Shown in pieces: positions 41,663 to 50,142 of a DNA stretch of 64,000 bases. A program made the position numbers and the translations under genes. Positions within the stretch are counted from its first letter, which is position 1. Every line of letters starts with the position of its first letter. Below the pieces are notes generated by a model. The model was not told the origin of the DNA and did no database searches. It saw only the letters and a program-made list of their open reading frames with translations. The stretch is taken from assembly GCF_016613475.2 (NCBI RefSeq), contig NZ_CP071517.1:2294001-2358000 (forward strand). Reading direction: 5' to 3'. Source of the stretch: Lysobacter arenosi. Lineage in GTDB: Bacteria > Pseudomonadota > Gammaproteobacteria > Xanthomonadales > Xanthomonadaceae.

Positions 41663-42668
41663 AGGGATGGAGGGTCCTGATCTTGCCGTGGTCGTCGTAG
41701 TGGAGCTCTGCAACCTTGATCGAACGCAGGTGCGTCACGCCGCCCGACAGGATCGAGTCGTGATAGAACAAATACGTGCGGCCCTGGAACGCGCAGATGG
41801 AGTGATGCGTCGTCCAGCCCACCACCGGCGTCAGGATCGTGCCCTGGTAGGTGAACGGACCGTAGGGGTTGTCGCCCACCGCGTAGCACAGCAAATGCGT
41901 GTCGCCGGTCGAATACGAGAAGTAGTAGCGGCCCTGGTGCTTGTGCATCCACGACGCCTCGAAGAAGCGCCGGTCGTGGTCTTCGGCGCGCAACGGCTGG
42001 CCGGTCTCGTCGAGGATCAGCACCTCGCGCGGCACTTCGGCGAACTGCTTCATGTCGGCGCTCATGCGCGCGACGCGCGCACCCAGCGCCGGCTCGCCAT
42101 CGGCCGGTTCCCCGTGCGACGCGGCGTAGGCGTTGTCGCGGTACTTCTGCAGCTGCCCGCCCCAGATGCCGCCGAAGTACATGTAGTGCTCGCCGTCGTC
42201 GTCGCCGAAGACGGCCGGGTCGATCGAGTAACTGCCCACGATCGCCTGCGGCTCGGGCACGAATGGACCTTCCGGCCGCGCACCCACCGCCACGCCGATC
42301 TGGAAGATGCCGTCGGCGCGCTTGGCCGGGAAGTACAGGTAGTACTTGCCGCCCTTGCTGGCCGCATCCGGGGCCCACATCTGCCGCTGCGCCCACGGCA
42401 CGTCCTTGACGTGCAGCGCCAGGCCGCAGTCGACGGCCTCGCCGGTCGGCGAGTCCATGCGCAGGACGTGATAGTCCTCCATGCCGAAATGACCGCCGTC
42501 GTCGTCGAACGGCAGGCCGGCATCGATGTCGTGCGACGGATAGATGTAGAGCTTGCCGTCGAACACGTGCGCCGACGGGTCGGCGGTGTAGATGTGGGTG
42601 ACCAGGGGCTGCGAGATGGCCTTCGCGGCCAGTGCTTTCAGCTCGTCGGTGTCGGTGTCGTCAGCCAT
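41652..42668 (-). CDS. GH43-family glycoside hydrolase (beta-xylosidase / arabinofuranosidase), cytoplasmic
   Basis: A 338-residue five-bladed beta-propeller enzyme without a signal peptide. Catalytic base Asp30 in TADPSAHVFDGKLYIYPS, transition-state Asp150 in SYSIDPAVFGDDDG, and acid Glu237 in RRFFEASWMHKHQGRYY. Acts on short imported xylo- or arabinoxylo-oligosaccharides. It lies between the symporter (31-bp gap) and the epimerase. ATG 42668 gives a short hydrophilic N-terminus. Which of the two activities dominates cannot be told. Confidence 0.9.
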   Translation of the reverse strand: MADDTDTDELKALAAKAISQPLVTHIYTADPSAHVFDGKLYIYPSHDIDAGLPFDDDGGHFGMEDYHVLRMDSPTGEAVDCGLALHVKDVPWAQRQMWAPDAASKGGKYYLYFPAKRADGIFQIGVAVGARPEGPFVPEPQAIVGSYSIDPAVFGDDDGEHYMYFGGIWGGQLQKYRDNAYAASHGEPADGEPALGARVARMSADMKQFAEVPREVLILDETGQPLRAEDHDRRFFEASWMHKHQGRYYFSYSTGDTHLLCYAVGDNPYGPFTYQGTILTPVVGWTTHHSICAFQGRTYLFYHDSILSGGVTHLRSIKVAELHYDDHGKIRTLHPYGE

Positions 42669-42699
42669 GGCGATTGCCTTCGTGGTGGGGCGTGTGCGA

Positions 42700-44184
42700 T
42701 CAGGTGGCGGCGCCGGCCTGCAGCCTGCGCGCACCCAGTTCCTGCTCGATGCGCGACTCCATCGACTTGTTGATCTGGTACAGGAACAGCAGCACGACGC
42801 ACAGCAGCAGCGGAATCGAGCAGTAGATGCTGACCGCCAGGCGGATGCCGTCGATGGTCTGCGCCGACTGCACCGGCTCGCCGGCCTGGTAGCCGTAGTA
42901 GGCGAGCAACCCGGCGACCAGCGCGCCGCCGACGCTCAGGCCGATCTTCAGGCCGCACAGCATCGCCGAGAAGATGATCGCGGTGGCGCGGCGGTAGTTG
43001 CGCCACTCCGAGTAGTCGGCGACGTCGGCGATCATCGCCCACAGCAGCGGGATGGTGATGCCGTAGAAGAAGCCGTGCAGGACCAGCGAAACGAACACCA
43101 GGCCGACCGCCGTTGGCGGGTAAAAGAAGAACGCCAGCAGGAATATCGTCGAGACGAAAAGTGCCCCGCCGAACACGTCCCGCTTGCCGAAACGGTCGGC
43201 AAGGCGCTTGGAGAAACCGATGCCGATGATCATCGAGATGATGCCGGCGGCATTGAACATGCTGTACGCCGAGGTCGGCGCGTCCTTGGGCCACTGGAAC
43301 TCGGTCAGGCCGATGCCGGTGAGCACGGCATTCAACCCGCCGATCAGGCGGTTGAAGCCGACGTCCTCGAGGAACCGACCCAGTGCGCCCGGATCCAGGT
43401 AGTACTGGAAGTAGTAGATGTACGAGCCGCCCTTCAGCGCCAGGGTGACGAACACCAGGATCGTCAGCGCCAGCATCACCAGCCACGGACGGTTGCGGGC
43501 CAGGTCGGCCAGGTCCTGCTTGATGCTCGACTTGTGTTCCGGCGCGGCCACGATGCGCTCGCGCGTGGTGAAGAAGGTGATCAGGAAGAACACGGTGCCG
43601 ACCACGGCGAACAGCATCATGGTGTTGTGGAAACCGCGCACCTTGTCGCCGCTGCCCAGGATCAGCACCAGCGGCAGCAGCAGCACCTGGATCACGAACT
43701 GCGCCAGCATCACCGCCACGAAGCGGTACGAGGACAGGCTGTTGCGCTGCGCCATCGAGCCGGTGAGCACGCCACTGAGCGCGGAGTACGGCAGGTTGTT
43801 GGCGGCGTAGATCATCACCAGCAGGATGTAGGTCGCCAGCGCATAGATGACCTTGCCCTCCTCGCCCAGGTCAGGCGTGCTGAAGGCCAGCAGCGAGAAC
43901 ACGCCGAACGGGATCGCCGTCCACAGGATCCACGGGCGGAACTTGCCCCAGCGCGTATTGGTACGGTCGGCGGCAAAACCGATGATCGGCGTGAACACGA
44001 ACGCACCGAGCATGCCGCCGATGAAGATGATGGTCGCCGCCGTGCCGGCCGGTATCCGGTACACGTCGGTGTAGAAGAAGGCCAGGAAGGCGACAAGGGT
44101 CTGGAAGATCAGGTTTGCGGCGAGGTCGCCGAGGCTGTAGCCGACCTTTTCCCTGACGGAAAGAATTTCTGATGTGCCGTTCAT
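42700..44184 (-). CDS. GPH-family sugar:cation symporter (xyloside/MelB-like)
   Basis: A 494-residue inner-membrane transporter of the glycoside-pentoside-hexuronide family with 12 predicted helices. Family marks are EKVGYSLGDLAANLIFQ at the start, IIGFAADRTNTRWGKFRPWIL, and DVADYSEWRNYRRATA near helix 10. Likely imports xylobiose or short xylosides produced by GH10/GH43. ATG 44184 is chosen because the conserved SVREKVGYSLGD begins ten residues later. Second gene of the leftward operon, 157 bp after the TonB-dependent receptor. Confidence 0.92.
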   Translation of the reverse strand: MNGTSEILSVREKVGYSLGDLAANLIFQTLVAFLAFFYTDVYRIPAGTAATIIFIGGMLGAFVFTPIIGFAADRTNTRWGKFRPWILWTAIPFGVFSLLAFSTPDLGEEGKVIYALATYILLVMIYAANNLPYSALSGVLTGSMAQRNSLSSYRFVAVMLAQFVIQVLLLPLVLILGSGDKVRGFHNTMMLFAVVGTVFFLITFFTTRERIVAAPEHKSSIKQDLADLARNRPWLVMLALTILVFVTLALKGGSYIYYFQYYLDPGALGRFLEDVGFNRLIGGLNAVLTGIGLTEFQWPKDAPTSAYSMFNAAGIISMIIGIGFSKRLADRFGKRDVFGGALFVSTIFLLAFFFYPPTAVGLVFVSLVLHGFFYGITIPLLWAMIADVADYSEWRNYRRATAIIFSAMLCGLKIGLSVGGALVAGLLAYYGYQAGEPVQSAQTIDGIRLAVSIYCSIPLLLCVVLLFLYQINKSMESRIEQELGARRLQAGAAT

Positions 44185-44265
44185 TGACCACTGCTTGATG
44201 AAGGTGGGAAAGCGTCCTGTACCGCGTCCCGGCACAGGCCCCGTATGGCGGCCCCAGTATGGCGC

Positions 44266-44297
44266 GGCCCGCCCGCTGCAGAAGCACCGGGCGGGCC
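44266..44297. other. Intercistronic hairpin between the TonB receptor and symporter genes
   Basis: Perfect 9-bp GC stem GGCCCGCCC (44266-44274) / GGGCGGGCC (44289-44297) with a 14-base loop. No U-tract follows, so an mRNA-stabilising or attenuating element is likelier than a full terminator. It would lower expression of the symporter relative to the receptor. Confidence 0.45.
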
Positions 44298-44341
44298 ACG
44301 CTGTGGTTCAACCACCGGTCAAACCAGTCTTTGCATCTGCA

Positions 44342-47332
44342 TCAGAACGTGCCGCGAACACCCAGCAGCACGGTGTAACCCGGCTCGTAGTACTCGTAGG
44401 CAGCGTTGTCGTAGGCGAACGTGGTGCGCAGCGGCTCGCTGGTGATGTTGATGACGTTGAGCGTGAGCTGCGGCTGCGAGCGGATGTTGGCCAGGGTGTA
44501 GCTGGCCGACAGGTCGAGCTGGCCACGCGAATCGGTCAGCAGGCGGGCCGTCGGGATGCCGTTCTGGTTGGCGCCGGAGGAGATGATGTCGTCGGTCCAG
44601 GTGTAGGACAGGCGAACCTGGGCGACGTCATTTTCCCAATAGGCCGTTGCGTTCCACAGGTTCGGCGCCACGCCCACCGCCACTGCCGGGACACCGGAGC
44701 CTTCCGAGCTCTGGTCGACCTTGGTGTAGTTGGCGGTGAAGCCCAGGCCTTCAACCCAGCGGTCGAGCGGCTGCACCCAGATCGCTTCGTAACCGGCGAT
44801 CTTCAGCGTGCCGTCGGCATTGACCTGCTGCTGCACCTGCACCGTGGCGGCGGTCGGGCCACCGCGCTGGTTCAGTGCGGCCTGCTGCGTCGGGTTCAGG
44901 TCTTCGTACGGGATGCCCAGGTCGGCGAACGGGATCGTGCGCGTGCCCAGGACGGTGAAGCCCTCGATGTCCTTGCGGAAGTAGGTCAGGCCGACGAAGC
45001 CCTCGGCGCCGGTGTACCACTCGCCACCGATGTCGAAGTTGGTCGACAGGTACGGGGCCAGGTCCGGGTTGCCCTGCGTGGCCTGCTGTGCCGACGGATC
45101 GCTGAAGTTGGTGTTCGGCAGCATGTCGCTCGGGTTCGGGCGGGTCAGCGTGCGCGAACCGGACATGCGCAGGACGACGCTGTCGGTCGCATCCCAGGCA
45201 AGGTTCATCGACGGCAGCATTTCGTCGTAGCTGGACTGCAGCGTGCGCCACACGCGCGTCGTGCCGGTCTGGACCGGACCGCTGGTCACCTGGTCGGTGC
45301 TGACATAGCGGACGCCGGCGTTGATGCGCAGCGGGCGCTTCCAGACTTCGGCTTCGCCGTTGGCTTCGACGTACGCGCCGAGGTTCTCCTCGTCGATCGC
45401 ACCGGTGGTGGCGGCGGTGTTGGCCGAGCCCGACTCCGGTGCGTTGTCACGCAGGGCGTAGTAGTTGGTGTCGTTCTTGAAGCGGTCGAAATCGACGGTG
45501 ACGAAACCGAACGGACCCGGGCGCAGGTACGACGCCAGCTCCGGCTGCGGCACGCCCGCCAGCGGACCGCCGATACAGGCCGGACGCGGGTTGGGCACGC
45601 TGCCATCGGGGTTCAGGCCGCGGCACGCCGCGTCTTCCCAGGCGGCGCTGTTGTCGAAGCCCTGGATGCGGCGCGAAGCCTCGTCGTAGGCGATACCGAC
45701 GCGGATGTTGCTCTTGTCCTCGCCGAACTGCAGGTCGGCACGGCCGCCCTTGGTCTCGACGACGCGCTTTTCGTTGTTGATGTTGACGCGGCCACCGTTC
45801 CAGGTCCAACCGGAGTTGGGGTCATTGAGATCCAGCGGCGTGGTCCAGGTCGGGATGTCGCCGCCGTTGTTGCTGTACTCGACCGTCGTGAACGGCGTGT
45901 TGACCAGCACCGTCGGCGATTCGCGGAACAGCCAGCTGCGGCTCATGTTGGCCTGGAAGTCGAGCTTCAGGTCGTCGGCGAACCAGAACGTGCCGCCCGG
46001 GTTGATGTTCCAGAACTTCACGTCCTCGATGTACGGGCGTGCTTCCAGGAAGAACTGGGCGTTGGTGAACGTGGCGCTGGTGACGACGTTGTTGGAGTCG
46101 ACCTGCATGTTCAACGGAATGATATTGCCGTTGCGACCGATCAGGTTGATGTCGATGCGGTCGTTGGTGCGGTGCGCCTCGGTGTACATCGTGTCGAGGT
46201 AGAAGTGCGCCGTGTCGGTCGGACGCCATTCCAGCGAGCCGACGAAGGCGTCGCGGTCGCGGTCGCCGGACATGTGCACCGGGCGGCCGAGGCGCGGGAT
46301 CAACGCTTCGCTGATCTGGTCGATCGACAGGCCCGGGTTGTTGGCGAGCAGGAAGTTGCGGTCGATCAGCGTGTTCGGCACCAGGCCGGCGCCGGCCGTG
46401 GTTGGAACGCGATCGGGGATGCGCCAGTTGCCGCCGCCGCCGACGTTGCACGCGGCTGGCTGGTTGGTCGCCGGCGTGCCGGCGGGCGGGGTCAGGCCGC
46501 ACTGGGTGTAGGTCAGGCCAGGGTTGGTCCAGCCGACGCTCTCGAAACCTTCGACGCCGATCTTGCCCTGCACCGTCGACAGGCCGACCAGTGCACCGAA
46601 GGTGTTGTCGTCGTTGGTCCAGCTGCCGATCAGCGAACCGCGCGGGCTGTACTTCTCGCTGGTCTCGTTGTAGTCGGCCTGCAGCTGGTAGGTCAGGTGC
46701 GTACCGGCCCGGTCGAACGGTCGCACGCTGCGCATGTCGACCACGCCGGAAACGCCGCCTTCGAGCTGGCTCGCCAGCGGCGTCTTGCTGACCGACAGCT
46801 GGTTGAAGAATTCGGTCGGGAACAGGTTGAGGTCGACTTCGCGGTTCTGGTTCTGCGCGTTGAGGCCGATCGAGGCCGTCGCGATCGAGGAACCGTTGAG
46901 CGTGGTCTTGGTGAAGCTGCTGCCCAGGCCGCGGATGGCGATGTTGAGGCCTTCGCCGTTGACGTCACGGGTGAGCTGCACGCCGGGGATGCGGTTGAGC
47001 GACTCGGCGATGTTGAGGTCCGGGAACTTGCCCATGTCCTCGGCGAACACCGTGTCGGTGACGTTGACGGCGTCGCGCTTGGCCTCGGTCGAATACTCAA
47101 GGCTCTTGCGGAAACCGGTGGCAACGACACGATCGAGATTGACCGCATCCTGCGAGCCGGCCGGCGTCTGCGCCGGTGCGGCCGCGGTGTCTGCCTGCGC
47201 GACCTGGGTCGACTGCGCCTGCTGTGTGGTTGCCTGTTCTTGAGCCTGCGCCAGCGCCGAACTGCTGGCCATGCCAATCAGGGCAATGCCCAAGGCGCGC
47301 GACAAGGCCGTTCTTGCGATATGGATTTGCAC
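44342..47332 (-). CDS. TonB-dependent outer-membrane receptor (xylan oligosaccharide uptake)
   Basis: A 996-residue outer-membrane transporter for oligosaccharides. Signal peptide about 1-28 (ALGIALIGMASSSALAQ), a Gln/Ala-rich linker, then the plug (about 60-190) with DRVVATGFRKSLEYS, DLNIAESLNRIPGVQL and LNIAIRGLGSSFTKTTLNG. The barrel ends YTVLLGVRGTF with a C-terminal Phe. The start is GTG 47332, with GGGAGGGGAG 5 bases before it; the in-frame ATG at 47476 would add a basic stretch not typical of the family. It heads the leftward operon and has a LacI-type palindrome 129 bp upstream of the GTG. Its substrate is probably xylo-oligosaccharides with methylglucuronate side chains, by neighbourhood. 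Confidence 0.93.
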   Translation of the reverse strand: MQIHIARTALSRALGIALIGMASSSALAQAQEQATTQQAQSTQVAQADTAAAPAQTPAGSQDAVNLDRVVATGFRKSLEYSTEAKRDAVNVTDTVFAEDMGKFPDLNIAESLNRIPGVQLTRDVNGEGLNIAIRGLGSSFTKTTLNGSSIATASIGLNAQNQNREVDLNLFPTEFFNQLSVSKTPLASQLEGGVSGVVDMRSVRPFDRAGTHLTYQLQADYNETSEKYSPRGSLIGSWTNDDNTFGALVGLSTVQGKIGVEGFESVGWTNPGLTYTQCGLTPPAGTPATNQPAACNVGGGGNWRIPDRVPTTAGAGLVPNTLIDRNFLLANNPGLSIDQISEALIPRLGRPVHMSGDRDRDAFVGSLEWRPTDTAHFYLDTMYTEAHRTNDRIDINLIGRNGNIIPLNMQVDSNNVVTSATFTNAQFFLEARPYIEDVKFWNINPGGTFWFADDLKLDFQANMSRSWLFRESPTVLVNTPFTTVEYSNNGGDIPTWTTPLDLNDPNSGWTWNGGRVNINNEKRVVETKGGRADLQFGEDKSNIRVGIAYDEASRRIQGFDNSAAWEDAACRGLNPDGSVPNPRPACIGGPLAGVPQPELASYLRPGPFGFVTVDFDRFKNDTNYYALRDNAPESGSANTAATTGAIDEENLGAYVEANGEAEVWKRPLRINAGVRYVSTDQVTSGPVQTGTTRVWRTLQSSYDEMLPSMNLAWDATDSVVLRMSGSRTLTRPNPSDMLPNTNFSDPSAQQATQGNPDLAPYLSTNFDIGGEWYTGAEGFVGLTYFRKDIEGFTVLGTRTIPFADLGIPYEDLNPTQQAALNQRGGPTAATVQVQQQVNADGTLKIAGYEAIWVQPLDRWVEGLGFTANYTKVDQSSEGSGVPAVAVGVAPNLWNATAYWENDVAQVRLSYTWTDDIISSGANQNGIPTARLLTDSRGQLDLSASYTLANIRSQPQLTLNVINITSEPLRTTFAYDNAAYEYYEPGYTVLLGVRGTF

Positions 47333-47460
47333 CGTACTCCCCTCCCGTTTCTGGTGTCTGCGCCTGCGCGCGGTCTTTGTCGCTGCGCAGGCGAGGCTAG
47401 GTTTTTTGTTGGCTACAACAGTGGTGACGCTACAAATCCGTCTGAGGCGATCCGGGTCGG

Positions 47461-47476
47461 ATGGTAGCGCTACCAT
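47461..47476. promoter_or_regulatory. LacI-type palindrome, xyl-box-like, near the TonB receptor promoter
   Basis: ATGGTAGCGCTACCAT, a perfect 16-bp palindrome, 129 bp upstream of the receptor start. As I remember it, the Xanthomonas xyl-box is TGGTAGCGCTAACA; this differs by one base within the 14-bp core. Expected regulator: a XylR-like LacI protein, not encoded in this window. Confidence 0.75.
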
Positions 47477-47633
47477 TTTTGCCCCGCACGCTGCATAGCA
47501 ACATGAGCGTTTTCACCCCCTCCGATCGGGCAGCTGGCAGGCGCCCGATTGCGCAAGACGCAGAACCCATGGCGTTTTTTCGTTTGTGACCGCCGTCGAA
47601 GAGCAGTAGCCCGCGGCCTGATCCATGTGCTAA

Positions 47634-47647
47634 TGCTAGCGCTAACA
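47634..47647. promoter_or_regulatory. Second xyl-box-like operator, near the exuT promoter
   Basis: TGCTAGCGCTAACA, one base from the remembered xyl-box, centred about 150 bp before the exuT start. Together with 47461 it flanks the divergent region, so one repressor could control both operons. Confidence 0.72.
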
Positions 47648-47790
47648 CTCGTCTGGACTGCGTCAGAAAACGCATGGAAAACCGCGATGACACGATTCGC
47701 CATAGCCGCGCATGACGCGCTGCACTGCAGCATTTTTCCTCGCGCCTGCCGCCCTGCGGCGACACTGGCGCAGGTCCTGACGGGGGTCGC

Positions 47791-49092
47791 ATGAGCGAAG
47801 CAACCACCAGCATCGGCGCTGCGGCACCGGTGGCGAAGGTCGGCATGTACCGCTGGCGCATCTGCGCGATGCTGCTGCTGGCCACGACCATCAACTACAT
47901 CGACCGCCAGGTGCTCGGCGTGCTGGCGCCGTTCCTGCAGACCGAGATCGGCTGGAACGAGATCGAGTACGGCTACATCGTCACCGCCTTCCAGGCCGCC
48001 TATGCGATCGGCCTGCTCTGCGCCGGCGCGATCATCGACCGCCTCGGCACGCGTGTCGGCTACGCCATCGCGATCAGCATCTGGAGCCTGGCGGCGATGA
48101 GCCATTCGCTCGCCGCGAGCGTGATTGGCTTTGCCGCCGCGCGCTTCGTGCTCGGCTTTGGCGAGGCTGGCAACTTCCCGGCCGCGATCAAGACCGTGGC
48201 CGAATGGTTCCCGCGCAAGGAGCGGGCGCTGGCGACGGGCATCTTCAATTCCGGCTCCAACATCGGCGCGATCGTGGCGCCGATGATGGTGCCGGTGGTG
48301 GCCGCGACCTGGGGCTGGCAGGCGGCGTTCCTGGTCACCGGTGCGCTCAGCGCGGCCTGGCTGGTGGCATGGCTGCTGATCTATCGCACACCGGAAGACC
48401 AGCCCAGGCTCAGCGCCGGCGAACTGGCCTACATTCGGAGCGACCCGCCGGAACCGACTGTGCGCGTGCCGTGGTCGCGCATCCTGCGCCATCGCCAGGC
48501 GTGGGCGTTCGTCGCCGCAAAGTTCATTACCGACCCGATCTGGTGGTTCTTCCTGTTCTGGCTGCCGAAGTTCCTGCACGCCGAGTACGGCCTGACCCTG
48601 CTCGGCCTGGGCCTGCCGCTGATCGTGATCTTCGTGCTGGCCGACGTCGGCAGCATCTTCGGCGGCTGGCTCGCCGGACGCTTCATCAAGATGGGCTGGA
48701 GCGTCAACCGCGCGCGCAAGACCGCGATGGGCATCTGCGGCCTGGCCGTGGTGCCGATCGTGTTCGCCGCGAATGCCGACAACCTGTGGCTCGCGGTCGG
48801 CCTGATCGGCCTGGCGACGGCCGGCCATCAGGGCTGGTCGGCGAACGTGTTCACGCTGACGTCCGACATGTTCCCGCGCCGCGCGGTGGCGTCGGTGGTC
48901 GGCATCGGCGGCTTCGCCGGGGCCGTCGGCGGCATGATGATCGCCACCTTCACCGGCTTCCTGCTGCAGACCACCGGCAGCTACGTGCCGGTGTTCCTGA
49001 TGGCCGGATCGGCCTACCTGATCGCGCTGCTGGTCGTGCACCTGCTGGCGCCGCGGCTGGAACCGGCGCAACTGGACGGAGCAGGCGCATGA
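47791..49092 (+). CDS. exuT: MFS hexuronate transporter
   Basis: A 433-residue inner-membrane transporter (ACS family) with 12 helices, importing glucuronate or galacturonate. Family marks: TTINYIDRQVLGVLAPFLQ in helix 1, IIDRLGTRVGYAIAI (loop 2-3), and GFGEAGNFPAAIKTVAEWFPRKERA (split: GFGEAGNFPAAIK and EWFPRKERALATGIF), which is highly typical of ExuT/GudP. ATG 47791 follows CGGGGGTCGC. First gene of the rightward operon, overlapping the next reading frame by 4 bp (GCATGAA). Confidence 0.93.
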   Translation: MSEATTSIGAAAPVAKVGMYRWRICAMLLLATTINYIDRQVLGVLAPFLQTEIGWNEIEYGYIVTAFQAAYAIGLLCAGAIIDRLGTRVGYAIAISIWSLAAMSHSLAASVIGFAAARFVLGFGEAGNFPAAIKTVAEWFPRKERALATGIFNSGSNIGAIVAPMMVPVVAATWGWQAAFLVTGALSAAWLVAWLLIYRTPEDQPRLSAGELAYIRSDPPEPTVRVPWSRILRHRQAWAFVAAKFITDPIWWFFLFWLPKFLHAEYGLTLLGLGLPLIVIFVLADVGSIFGGWLAGRFIKMGWSVNRARKTAMGICGLAVVPIVFAANADNLWLAVGLIGLATAGHQGWSANVFTLTSDMFPRRAVASVVGIGGFAGAVGGMMIATFTGFLLQTTGSYVPVFLMAGSAYLIALLVVHLLAPRLEPAQLDGAGA

Positions 49093-49115
49093 ACGTCATC
49101 AAGGGGGATGGAAGG

Positions 49116-50120
49116 ATGAAAGCACTCGTGTTGGCCCTGCTCGCTGCCATGCCGCTGACGCTGCAGGCGCAGGGCGCCCCGCTCGCCGCCGGCCAGGCGA
49201 AGTTCCTCGGCAGTGTCCACAGCCCGCTGCAGGTGGCCGGTTTCACCGGCTACTGGAACAAGGTCACGCCGGAGAACGCCGGCAAGTGGGGCTCGGTCGA
49301 AGCCGTGCGCGACCAGATGGACTGGTCCGGCCTGGACGCGGCCTACCAGTTCGCCAAGAGCCACGGTTTCCCGTTCCAGATGCACGTGATGGTCTGGGGC
49401 AACCAGCAGCCGGAGTGGATGGAGAAGTTGCCGCCGAAGGAACAGCGCGAGGAAATCGAGGAGTGGTTCGCCGCCGTCGCGCAACGCTATCCGGACCTGG
49501 ACTACGTCGAGGTGGTCAACGAGCCGCTCAACGACCCGCCCAACAAGGACGACGAAGGCGGCGGAAACTACATCAATGCCCTCGGCGGCAGCGGCGCCAC
49601 GGGCTGGGACTGGATCGTCGAGTCGTACCGCCTCGCCCGCAAGACGTTCCCGCGCGCGAAGCTGCTGATCAACGACTACAGCATCACCAACAAGGACGAG
49701 AGCACCCGCCGCTACCTCGAGATCATCGAGCTGCTGCGCAAGGACAACCTGGTCGATGGCATCGGCGTGCAGGGCCATGCCTTCGCGACGACGTCCGAAA
49801 CGCCGATGTCGGTGCACCGCGCCAACCTCGACCGCCTTGCTGCGACCGGTCTGCCGATCTACGTGACCGAGTTGGACATCGATGGCGCCACCGACGCGCA
49901 GCAGCTCAAGGACTACCAGCGGATCTTCCCGGTGTTCTGGGAACATCCGGGCGTCAAGGGCATCACCCTGTGGGGCTTCCGTCCGGGCATGTGGCGTACC
50001 AAGGAGAAGGCCTACCTGGTGCGCAGGGACGGCAGCGAACGACCGGCACTGTCATGGCTGCGCGGCTATGTTCGTGGAGTGACCGGGCCGGCCGCCTCCA
50101 CGACCGCAGCCGCGAAGTGA
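49116..50120 (+). CDS. GH10 endo-1,4-beta-xylanase, secreted
   Basis: Cleaves xylan backbones. The 334 residues have a signal peptide (1-18, ALVLALLAAMPLTLQAQ), then a TIM barrel with the acid/base Glu136 (VEVVNEPLND) and the nucleophile Glu252 (YVTELDID). Also present are the substrate-binding motifs HVMVWGNQQPEW and GVQGHAF. ATG 49116 with GGAAGG is preferred over ATG 49089, which overlaps exuT and adds ten residues. Its place between exuT and uxaC resembles the xyn10 genes of Xanthomonas. Product: xylo-oligosaccharides carrying (methyl)glucuronate. Confidence 0.95.
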   Translation: MKALVLALLAAMPLTLQAQGAPLAAGQAKFLGSVHSPLQVAGFTGYWNKVTPENAGKWGSVEAVRDQMDWSGLDAAYQFAKSHGFPFQMHVMVWGNQQPEWMEKLPPKEQREEIEEWFAAVAQRYPDLDYVEVVNEPLNDPPNKDDEGGGNYINALGGSGATGWDWIVESYRLARKTFPRAKLLINDYSITNKDESTRRYLEIIELLRKDNLVDGIGVQGHAFATTSETPMSVHRANLDRLAATGLPIYVTELDIDGATDAQQLKDYQRIFPVFWEHPGVKGITLWGFRPGMWRTKEKAYLVRRDGSERPALSWLRGYVRGVTGPAASTTAAAK

Positions 50121-50142
50121 TTGCAACGAAGAGAACTGCACC

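Larger units (their letters stand above)
47333..47790. other. 458-bp divergent regulatory region of the xylan locus
   Basis: Holds the promoters of the receptor operon (left) and the exuT-xylanase operon (right), with two LacI-type palindromes (47461-47476 and 47634-47647) and a third weak match TGGTGACGCTACAA (47422-47435). A short inverted repeat TGTTG-GCTA-CAACA lies at 47407-47420. No protein frame here is believable. Confidence 0.75.

Noticed and set aside
44174..47467. 1097-codon open frame on the plus strand opposite the TonB receptor gene
   Set aside because: Exact antisense shadow of the receptor. Composition is Arg/Val/His-rich with no domains, typical of high-GC non-stop frames.
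47549..47794. 81-codon plus-strand frame in the xylan promoter region
   Set aside because: Covers the operator at 47634 and runs into the exuT start in another frame. No ribosome site or conserved features.
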